Source of the DNA: Stephanodiscus triporus
Lineage: Eukaryota; Bacillariophyta; Thalassiosirophyceae; Thalassiosirales; Thalassiosiraceae
NCBI GenBank assembly: GCA_036939755.1
Contig: JALLAZ010001848.1
Location: forward strand, 1-10,356
Direction of reading: 5' to 3'
DNA: 10,356 nt
Both the position numbers and the translations under genes were made by a program. Positions 1-7,652 of this stretch are shown in pieces; position 1 is the first letter of the stretch; the number at the start of each line of letters is the position of its first letter. The notes under the pieces were generated by a model that was given only the letters and a program-made list of their open reading frames with translations, did no database searches and was not told the DNA's origin.

Positions 1-151
1 GACTGTCATGGTGCAGTCTGCTCTGCCAACGGAATGAGCGTAGACTCCTTCCGAATAGCAGGCAGATCTGAGCTTTCGTCTGTCCCTCACCACAAAAAAT
101 TAGGTCGCTGATAAGTACCCTGTGTTTTTTCTGGTCTGCCTGTCACCTGAA

Positions 152-3130
152 ATGTCGTCTGTCGTCGGAAGAGGGTCTCGGTGGTCGGGAGTTCGTATCG
201 TAGAGAGACGAAGAGGCCAATCAATCGGATCATCGGATCAGGGCCCCCCCGCCCCCACGATAATAATAATAATGCATCACCGCGGGGTACGACCGTCCAC
301 CTCCCCCTCCTCCTCCTCCTCCTCCTCCTCCTATTCCTCCCCCCCGACATCAATCGTCGTCGCGACGATAATCGCAGTAGTCATGCTCTCGCCGTCGTCG
401 TCGTACTCGTCGACATTCGCTTCGGCGGCTGCGGCTGCGGCTGCGGCTGCGGCGGCCGCCTCGTCTTCGACGTCGACGTCGATGTCGATGTCGATGTCGA
501 TGTCGATGTCGTCCCTCGTCGGACGACGCGCCGTCGCATCCGTCGTCGGGGGGTCGTCGTCGTCCTTCGTCGTCGGTTCGACGACGAGGAGCGGTCGTCG
601 TCGATCCGCCCCCCTCCTCCTCCTCCTCCCGCGTCGCGGTCGCCACCTCGCCCTCCCGTCGTCCCTTGCGTATATGTCGTCCTCCTCGTCGTCGAGAAGG
701 ACCATGTCGATGATGTGGGGGGAGTCGCCTTCGTTGTCGGGGCGTCGAATCCCCCGCAACGACGACGACGACGGGAAAGTCGACCGTCGTCCGTCGTCCG
801 ACGCCGTCGTCATCGGCGGCGGCGGCGGCGTGGGAGAAGGGAGGAAGGGGGGAGGCGATGGCGGCATTGTCGGGGGCATCGGCGGCAGGCCGAGTCGTCC
901 GCCCAGGCGTGGAGGCGGCGGGGCGGCGACGGGCGATCGTCTCGACGGTGGATACGTCGGAGGAGGGGGAGGAGGAGGAGGAGGAGGGAACTGGTTCGAC
1001 GACGACGACGATGACGGCGGCGGGGATTCGTTCTCGGGAGGAGTAGGACGAGAACGAGGGGGAGGAGAACGAGGGGGAGGAGAAAGAGGACCGGGAGGCG
1101 GGGCAAGGGGTGGAGTCCGCCGGGGCGACGACGATCGTCGTTATTTCGTCCGTGGAGGGAACGGCGGCGGGGCTGCCGTCCGTGGTAGGGGAGGGGACAG
1201 AAAAGGAGGAGGACGAGGACGAGGACGAGGACAAGGAGGTGGCTACCGCCGTGGCGGTGACGACGTCGTGGAGGATGGCCGTAGGACGTGGGGAGGACGG
1301 GGTGGAGATCGCGGCGGCGGCGGTCGCGGTCGCGGTCGCGGCGCACAACCACCATCGTCCGTCGCGCCTCCGGTCCTAGGCAGGATCAGCCTCCGCGCGA
1401 TCGAGGACGCGGGATACGAGCACCTGTACGGATTGGCGCCGGTGCTGAACGCGCTGAGGGCGAACGTTCGCGACCTCGCGGCGAGGGACGACGACGACGA
1501 CGACGACGACGACGGGGAAGGGAGGGGATATGATGACTACGACGACGATCGCGACGACGACGGGGAGGAGGAGGAGGAGGATGGCGGATCAATCGTAGGG
1601 GCGAGGAGAGGGAAGATTTCGGGCATCAAACCGGAGGCGAGACTGTCCCCCCATCTCTTCGTGCGGGAGGGCGCGTTGATCGATCGTAATGGCGGCGGCG
1701 GAGGAGGAGGAGGAGGAGGAAGGCGATCCTACCCGTCCTCGACTCGCACTGACGCCAAGAGGGAGGCGTCCGCCGAGATACTGTCACTCGCATCCGGCAT
1801 GGGACTGCCAATCGTCGAGGTTGACAAGGGCGTGCTGAACGCGCTATGCGGGAGCAGGCCCCATCAGGGGTACGTATTGCGATGCGGAACGCTGGACTTC
1901 GCGCCGGCGAGGAGGCTGCCCCGGCCGAAAACCACGACTACGAAGACGACGGACGGCAGGCACGCCGGGGGACCAACTCTGTGGCTGGCATTGGACGAGG
2001 TTGTGGATCCACAGAACCTTGGTGAGCTTCGCTCCGCGCGGCCGCTCACATCCTCTCTACGCGGGCCCAACTTGTCGTCATTCGTTTCGCTTAGATACCT
2101 CCTTTCCACTCACCCAACCCATCCCATCCCCCGAAAAAAACGATAATCGTCGCTAGGCGCCTTGCTGAGATCCGCATATTTCTTGGGCGGTGGAGCGGGG
2201 GGCATCGCCGAGGACGACGGCGAAAATGCCCAGGACGATGATAATATGGCGAGAAGAAGAAGAGGGTGCGGAGAGGTCGGGATCTTGGTGTGCTCGAAGA
2301 ATTCATCGCCCTTGTCGCCCGCTGTCAGGTAGGCGGAAATCGAAATTAGCATTCTTTTTCAAGCTCGCAACATCACGACGCTGATTCGTCAATCCCCCAT
2401 TCTCCCCCTCGTTCTCCATTCTCCGCTCTTCGACCCGATCCGACACTGGTCGGCACAGCGCCGCCAGCGCCGGGGCCTTAGAATTCATGACAATCTACTC
2501 GACTTCGAACCTGCCGAAATTGTTGGATTCCGCCCGTGAGGACGGATGGCGGGTGCTGGGCGCGGCTGCGGACGTTCCCGACGGCGCTGGCGCCGTCCGA
2601 GGTGGAATCGGCGGGCGCGGCGACGACGAAGATGACGAGAACGACGAAGACGATGACGTCGTTGATGACAACGAATGGGATCTGGACGGAAGCGGCGACG
2701 ACTATGCCGGCGTCGACGTAGTGGGGGCCGTCGCGCACGATGCGCAGCCAGAGCGGCAGCGGCTTCGACCGCGGTGTTTCGACCTCACCGAGGTTAAGAT
2801 CGGAAATCCCACAATCATTGTTCTGGGTTCTGAGGGTGAGCGAGGAGAAAAAGGATATGCTCTTCGTACTTCATCATTATCATTCGTTCGATGCCATCCC
2901 CCCATAACCCCACTTGCCGCTTCTGTCCATTCTTCGGTTTTCCAGGCCGAGGCCTGCGTACGCTCGTGGCCCGCACGTGCACCGGATTCGTGAGAATACC
3001 TGGCGGAGGTGGAGGAATGGCGGGGGATAGTATCGGCGGAGACGACGGCGAGACAAGGTCGGGAGTAGATTCGTTGAATGTTAGCGTTACGGGCGGGATT
3101 CTATTGTGGCATTTCTTGTCGAGGCAGTAG
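152..3130 (+). CDS. MRM1: RlmB/MRM1-type SPOUT rRNA 2'-O-ribose methyltransferase, four exons
   Basis: Spliced CDS join(152..2021, 2157..2328, 2459..2835, 2946..3130), 867 aa. Family role: SAM-dependent Gm methylation of large-subunit rRNA, normally organellar in eukaryotes. Seen: substrate-binding domain from about residue 410 (YGLAPVLNALR at 426, later HQGYVLRC); SPOUT motif 1 LDEVVDPQNLG then ALLRSAYFLG across intron 1; SPLSPAVS then ASAGALE across intron 2; motif 2 VLGSEGRGL (802-810) across intron 3; motif 3 SLNVS (849-853) near the C-terminus. Residues 1-409 are low complexity. Acidic insertions interrupt the catalytic domain. Start: ATG 152 is the first in frame; ATG 272 is an alternative that puts a hydrophobic stretch (IVVATIIAVVML, residues 68-79) nearer the N-terminus, like a signal or plastid pre-sequence. 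Family assignment is firm; start, compartment and target nucleotide are inferred. Confidence 0.87.
304..1360 (+). repeat. Coding microsatellite tract in exon 1 (poly-Ser, poly-Ala, Ser-Met, Asp, RGG)
   Basis: A chain of short tandem repeats, all in phase with the frame. These are TCC/CTC (about 305-333, poly-Ser), GCGGCT (about 424-460, poly-Ala), TCGATG (about 474-511, Ser-Met), GGA/GGC tracts (about 960-990, poly-Gly), a 15-bp repeat GAACGAGGGGGAGGA at 1052-1066 and 1067-1081 (RGGGE), GAGGAC (about 1205-1236, GRGRG) and GCGGTC (about 1318-1345, GRGRG). Similar tracts recur at about 1488-1515 (poly-Asp) and 1690-1722 (poly-Gly). Because the units are multiples of three, frames on both strands stay open over long stretches. 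Those frames are shadows, not genes. Confidence 0.85.
2022..2156 (+). other. Intron 1 of the methyltransferase gene (135 nt, phase 1)
   Basis: Donor GTGAGC follows the first base of a glycine codon and the acceptor is CGCTAG. Removal joins PQNL-G to ALLRSAYFLG, the expected SPOUT motif 1 sequence. Without splicing the frame runs into unrelated residues and a stop. Confidence 0.88.
2329..2458 (+). other. Intron 2 of the methyltransferase gene (130 nt, phase 2)
   Basis: Donor GTAGGC, acceptor GGCACAG after a C/T-rich stretch. Splicing joins SPLSPAV-S to AASAGALEF, matching the family segment that usually reads as PVVSKASAGALE. The usual lysine is alanine here. Confidence 0.87.
2836..2945 (+). 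other. Intron 3 of the methyltransferase gene (110 nt, phase 1)
   Basis: Donor GTGAGC, acceptor TTTTCCAG. Splicing rebuilds VLGSEG-RGLRTLV, the SAM-binding motif 2 of SPOUT methyltransferases. Confidence 0.88.
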
Positions 3131-3765
3131 GCGGTGTGCGTCCATGGAGAATGGAACAGGAACCCATCGACATGAAACGATCTCTATTCACCGCACTGGA
3201 CGCTGAATTGATTGTTCTCCGCGGCAGACTGTTTTTTTTCTGCATGTCGTGACTCTTCCTCTTACTACGTTACAGCGGGTTCTATGTTCATGTGGCGTTT
3301 ATTGTCGATGAGCATCCAGGTCGACGTTTTGGAAGATTGGTTACGCAACAATGATGGTTATTTCTGTTGTCTCGGTTCTATACTTGTTGTGTTGTCCGTC
3401 TCCCTCATCTTCGTCGTTGTGCTATTCTGTTGTTCTCATCGTGCGCAGTTGCCAATCTCTGTTCAAAATTAACTTTAATAGACTTTGTTACTGAATGTAC
3501 TGCGATGGAAACGCGTGCTCGTAATCGGCTTAATCGATAGAATAGGGTATTTGGATTCGATTGGGCATTTTAGGAGCGCAAGTTTCCCACAAATGAATTC
3601 ATTGTGACAGGCGCGAGGGAGGCCATTGTGCGTGGGTGAAGATGATATTACTTCAGTGGGCTTCGGCCGAAACAGGGATAGCGTAGCCGTGGTACTAATT
3701 ATTTGTTGCATGTAGAATGCACCAGAGAAGGTAGTCGCATATATCGCTAATTTACTACGATAGAT
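3131..3765. other. 3' flank of the methyltransferase gene; no supported gene
   Basis: Base composition changes after the stop at 3130 from GC-rich coding sequence to mixed, more AT-rich DNA. Open frames exist here (about 86 codons on + from 3212, 177 codons on - from 4008 to 3475). They have no recognisable domain, and no splice signal ties them to a gene. No canonical AATAAA signal is visible. A short perfect palindrome AATGAATTCATT lies at 3592-3603. Confidence 0.5.
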
Positions 3766-4015
3766 AGCCCACAAACACAACTCGACCATGGTTTCCGACA
3801 ATTTACCTAGGCCTACTGACCCTAATATGAGGCTCAGTTGTCTTCCGACCATGTATGCGCATAGGATGGGTACTTCAAACGTCCCAATCCACCTATTATT
3901 GATGGAGATATTAGGTGGGACAGCGGTGGGTTTTTGGGTGGTTTTGGGGTTGTACGACCTCAAAACACGCTTAGCTAGGTGGAAGCTAGCTAAAAAAACA
4001 CACCCCAACCATGGC
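3766..4015 (-). repeat. Inverted dispersed repeat, copy A (250 bp, longer copy)
   Basis: The reverse complement matches 6905-7039 in two blocks. The outer block 3766-3832 aligns without gaps to 6973-7039, at 62 of 67 positions by eye. The inner block, about 3945-4015, aligns more loosely to 6905-6972. About 113 bp (3833-3945) is present only here. The inner block holds a perfect 8-bp hairpin, TTAGCTAG (3971-3978) with CTAGCTAA (3986-3993), beside an A7 run. In the outer block the two copies share the minus-strand peptide LSETMVELCLWA, with two synonymous changes. It may derive from a coding or transposon sequence that I cannot identify. Confidence 0.75.
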
Positions 4016-5769
4016 GACTGTATTTGCCTTGTTCTGCATTTATGCTGAACAGGGACTTTTAGACATCAGTACAAACTTTAACGAGTTCCGACATAATTTT
4101 CATTTTTACGTATTTTCTCATGTATCGATAACAATGTTGAACCACACAACCAACCCGTTCAAAGTGACTCAAGATGAAGCTCTTGAGCAATGGCAGAATT
4201 TCAAAAACCAAAGCCATGACATTAAAGTACAGGCTTTGAACTACCTTAGCCTCGTTTCTCGTTCCGATAGCATTTCCATAGCCTTAGATAATGGGTTGCA
4301 ATCAGGGACAATGACACGATTTTGTCTAAAAAAAGGTTCCTCACTTCTGAGACTAAGCTAACAAAATGCTAACAAAATTATTTACACACATCTCTTTTAA
4401 AATTTTGCTAATCTCTGGGCGATTCTTTTATTCCGTTGAGAAAAAACAGTGAAGGAGGGGGGAGAAGGCGATGGAGGGGTACGATGACATCGAGGGCTGT
4501 CATCATCGGGGGAAAGGGGAGGGGGCAGGGCAAGCGGCAGGGCCACTATGGTGGCGGCGGCTCCTATTGCGAACAAGGTCCTGGTGGCCAACCTCGGGAT
4601 GATTGTGGACAAAAAACACACTGCTCACGTCGTTGTCCTGCCCCCCGCATCATCTATAGGGGAGGGGCAGGACAGTGGGAGTGGGAATGACACCGCCGTT
4701 GCTGATGGATGATGCCCTCCTCCTCGTCCTCCTCCTACTACTCCACAATGGTCATTGATACCAATTAAATTACAACAATACAACTGATGACGTGGGTGAG
4801 AGGGAGGGGGAGGAGGAAGATCGGAACCTCCTCCTTGTGTGGCTTTCACAGGAGGGATATTGTGTCAATTTGCCGTCCATTGCTCGCACAATTTAAGTTG
4901 ATTGTATGGTGGTACATCACATGACTGCGATGGAAATACCCATGGGGGAATTGGCAATCATTCTAAGGGTCGGGGCGGGGGGCGAGGTCGTGGGCGTTTT
5001 GTCCTCTGGCAGGGAGGGCCGGAGGAGGAGGGGGAGAGGTAAGGAGGGGCAACTTTGTGCGGGTGCTGGAGATTTATCAGGAGGTCCCCAGGGTGGAGGA
5101 AAGGGTTTAGCATGCCACAACCACTGATGCATCATCCTCCCCCAAGAGGCGAGCGCCCCCTTCCCCCGTATCGTCGTTGTTGAGCAGGGGCAAAGCACTG
5201 TTGTCTTCCTGGGATTAATGTTATGTATTCTTAATCATTACTCTCGTCTTCACTTTCATCATTTCCAAAGACACATCCAGTTGTGCCCTCCCCACCCTCT
5301 TGTCATTGTTGTCCTTGTCTTCTTTGCTGTGAGGATTGTTGAGGCTACAATGAGGAGAGGCATGGGTTTGCATCTCATTCCACCAAACATGGAGATCTGC
5401 CACCGCACTGGGTATTTTCTGATCTCCCTTCACATTCTTGTACTTATTTGGCTTGTAAGTTTTGATTTTTATCTTGTCCTGGTTGACATGGGTGATGACT
5501 TTTTTGCATACGATTCGATCACCAGATCTCTCATTTGGCTGCTAAATTCATAAAACTTTCAATAATCTCCCCTTTTGTTGGAACCATTTGTTTGCTTGCA
5601 GCTTTTCTTCTTCGACAAACACATGTACACAAGATTCCTAGGCTTGTCAGCAATAAAAGCTTCAATTGAGAGATGAGTAAGGCATGGCGAGGAATAAAAA
5701 ATATTATTTTGTTGGAGATACCTACTATTTCTACAGTACAGGGGCTGATGTAGCTGCAGCCGAGAAGTC
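4016..5769. other. Repeat-region interior; no supported gene, GC-rich island at about 4430-5200
   Basis: 1.75 kb without a gene I can support. 4016-4430 is AT-rich; its + frame (to 4361) has no recognisable domain. About 4430-5200 is GC-rich with purine-rich and pyrimidine-rich runs, and it has short frames with some protein-like character. One is ATG 4548 to TGA 4712, 54 codons. Another is 4902-5042, which reads a Gly/Arg tail (KGRGGGRGRGRF) and ends at a TAA that overlaps a possible splice donor, GTAAGG. An 11-bp perfect stem, TGTCCTGCCCC (4634-4644) with its complement at 4664-4674, lies inside. 5200-5769 is AT-rich again, with no recognisable product. The island could be a decayed or captured gene fragment; that is inference. 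Confidence 0.4.
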
Positions 5770-6315
5770 CAACAGCAACAACAACCATCACAACCACGGT
5801 CACCATCGCCGGAAATGTGCCCCTAGAGCCCCACAAGAAGTTCCTGAACCCACATGTTGTATCGATAGGGGATGATATCCCGAGCAAGCAGATATGCATT
5901 TTGTGGGGGTTGACTGGGTTTATGGCCCTCAAAATGCTCCGATGCTGTGGCAGCGCATCATCGCCGGAACAGGGGAGCGTTTTGAGGGCCATATCCTCTA
6001 CCAACTCCCAAAAAAGCATACCCACTTGCTTGATTGAAACAACCCCTGAGCAAGCAAATATACTTTTTGTGGGGGGTGATAGGGTGTGTGGCCCTCAAAA
6101 CGCTCCTCTGTTTTGGCGATGATGCGCCGCCACTGCATCGGAGTGTTTTGAGGGCCATAAACCCTATAACCCCCCACAAAAAGCAGATCCACTTGCTTTA
6201 GGGGTTTTCTCCGATCAATCTGATGCATTGAAGCGGGATGTGTGGCATCCTCCGTGACTCTATAGGGGACCATTTCTGCCAGCGGCGGCTGTGGTTGTGA
6301 TGGTTGTGTTGCTGT
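5770..6315. repeat. Nested fold-back: two ~150-bp palindromes in inverted orientation
   Basis: Left arm (about 5770-6034) and right arm (about 6048-6315) are inverted copies with a spacer of about 13 bp. The outer parts match through CAGCAACA and CAACCATCACAACCAC. Each arm also contains an imperfect palindrome (5882-6031 and 6049-6198), whose half-sites share GAGCAAG/CTTGCTT ends, a G-run (TTTGTGGGGG) and the core GGCCCTCAAAACGCTCC. The core therefore occurs four times in alternating orientation, at about 5924, 5976, 6090 and 6141. The right arm keeps an open minus-strand frame (about 6420-5998). The left arm encodes a related peptide broken by stops. No transposase or terminal motif was recognised. 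This looks like a MITE-like or fold-back element. Confidence 0.8.
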
Positions 6316-6904
6316 AGGGGGGTTTACGAGGAAAGAAAAATTGAGCTCAATACATCGTATTGTGCTATGGAGCAAAGTATACAAATTTGGAGAAACATGA
6401 AGAAGAGAAAAAAGAAACAAAATTCTAAACTACACGATACACTTTACAAAAAAGGAATATTTCATACAAATGTAATTCCTACGTAGTAGGTAGGGAGCGC
6501 GAAACATAAAATCTCCATCTCTTCTGAATTCACTCTCGCGCAGCAGCATGGTAAAATCTCAGATAAAAAAACAGAGATAATGGTGTCCAAGCCAATTGTT
6601 GCTACGCGTTCATTTCTTCAATTCTCTCGCATGTAAAACATTCAATCGGCTCTAAATACGACCCTATGCAGTCGATTTGGCCTATTACATGCGTGAGGAA
6701 TCATCATGCCATCTAATAGTAAGCGGAAACACAAGCATGGCGCGTTGACACGATGCGCCATGCCTTTAAATAGCTAATAAATAGTAAAAACAATTATATT
6801 CACTAGCTCTAATGACATAGACTTGTCGCACAGCATGTTGGCTGATTGTTGTATGTGGCGGCGCCAGGGGGGGGCACCATGGCCGCCATAGGGCGACGGT
6901 GGCC
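6316..6904. other. AT-rich repeat-region interior; no supported gene
   Basis: No gene is seen. Two hairpins are visible. One is an imperfect inverted repeat 6624-6650 with 6668-6697, with a perfect 9-bp segment CGCATGTAA (6628-6636) and TTACATGCG (6685-6693). The other is a perfect 9-bp stem GCATGGCGC (6735-6743) with GCGCCATGC (6755-6763) and an 11-nt loop. Near the right end GGCCGCCAT is repeated (about 6890 and 6901) after a G8 run. I looked for tRNA features (T-loop GTTCRA, acceptor pairing) and found none. Confidence 0.45.
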
Positions 6905-7039
6905 GCCATGATTGGGTTGTGATATTTTTACCTAGCTTCCTCATAGCTAATTGCGTGTCAGGTGCCCCACAACCTCATATTACAGTCAGTAGGCCTAGGT
7001 GAATTGTCAGAAACCATGGTCGAATTGTGTTTGTGGGCT
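6905..7039 (+). repeat. Inverted dispersed repeat, copy B (135 bp, shorter copy)
   Basis: Matches the reverse complement of 3766-4015. The block 6973-7039 is near-identical and ungapped, including the palindromic AGGCCT and CCATGG sites. The block 6905-6972 is more diverged. About 113 bp present in copy A is missing between the blocks. Weaker similarity continues a few bases past 7039 (TACTGTAC), so the outer edge is uncertain by about 15 bp. Confidence 0.75.
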
Positions 7040-7351
7040 TACCTACTGTACTACTATGTACATTAAAAAATAGGAGTGAGGTGGAACTTCCTCCTACGAC
7101 AATACCGGTACTGATCAACATACGAGTAATTTTATACCAGGGCTACGACATGGAAAATTCGTAATTTTTGCAAAGCCCCACGCCAAAATCATCAAATCAT
7201 CTGAGACTTTTCCTGGACATTACTGGACAGTACAAAGTCTACATACAAGGAGAGAGAAGTAGCGGACACAGCATGTACGTACTTTACAGTCTAAATGGAC
7301 CCCGGAACATGAATGACATCCGCCCCCCCCCACTAAAAAGCTTCCCCCTCG
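7040..7351. other. Spacer between inverted repeat and recombinase element; nothing recognised
   Basis: AT-rich, no supported gene. It contains a C8 run at about 7323-7330. The left end of the Crypton-like element may lie here. Cryptons lack terminal inverted repeats, so the end cannot be placed from one copy. Confidence 0.4.
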
Positions 7352-7421
7352 GTCAATATTTGGGCGATTTCCAAATTTGAAGAGGGGAAATCTATCTACA
7401 CGGTCTGATCAACGCGTGCGG
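7352..7421 (+). repeat. 70-bp direct repeat, copy 1, upstream of the recombinase
   Basis: Identical to 7538-7607 except at 3 of 70 positions (7398, 7404, 7415), with an offset of 186 bp. Each copy contains a short hairpin, ATTTGG and CCAAAT around a 7-nt loop, followed by GAAGAGGGGAAATC. It may be a promoter or recombinase-binding repeat, or simply a duplication. Confidence 0.85.
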
Positions 7422-7537
7422 TGACAGGGCGGTGACCGTCGGCGGGCGGTTCCATTACAGCGAGTGGGTTTCTTACACGCGCGCGCTGCTCCCAAAAAAT
7501 ACAGAAAAAAAACACATCATAAACCGCCTCCTCCTCC

Positions 7538-7607
7538 GTCAATATTTGGGCGATTTCCAAATTTGAAGAGGGGAAATCTATCTTCACGGCCTGATCAACG
7601 TGTGCGG
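7538..7607 (+). repeat. 70-bp direct repeat, copy 2, 46 bp before the recombinase ATG
   Basis: Second copy of the 7352-7421 repeat. It ends 45 bp before the ATG at 7653, so it probably lies in the 5' leader or core promoter. After the repeat the two flanks share only a loose TTCCAT...GAGTG pattern, so the duplicated unit may once have been longer. Confidence 0.85.
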
Positions 7608-7652
7608 ATTCCATCCGGTAGAGAGTGAGTGATACGAGAGTGCAGTACAATC

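Noticed and set aside
181..1014. 277-codon + frame overlapping the methyltransferase exon
   Set aside because: It reads the same trinucleotide repeats in another phase (poly-Arg, poly-Val, poly-Asp) and has no conserved domain.
331..1348. Long minus-strand frames opposite exon 1
   Set aside because: They are produced by the stop-free repeats and consist of Ser, Ala, Arg and Asp-Ile runs with no domain.
4011..4361. 116-codon + frame beginning at an ATG in copy A of the inverted repeat
   Set aside because: No recognisable domain and no splice or poly(A) context, and the length is compatible with chance in AT-rich DNA. Kept only as a remark in the gap entry.
5531..6025. 164-codon minus frame across the left arm of the fold-back
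   Set aside because: It is the antisense of the palindromic repeat. Its repeated MALKTL and SVLRA-like words arise from the palindrome itself.
5881..6200. CRISPR-like array, from the repeated GGCCCTCAAAAC core
   Set aside because: The copies alternate in orientation and form palindromes, spacing is irregular, and the window is eukaryotic.
6735..6763. tRNA or small structured RNA gene at the GCATGGCGC hairpin
   Set aside because: No acceptor stem, D-loop or T-loop consensus could be built around it; it is only a simple hairpin.
7396..7650. 84-codon minus frame over the 70-bp repeats
   Set aside because: The repeat differences change amino acids or create a stop, and it runs against the recombinase promoter side. 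No domain is seen.
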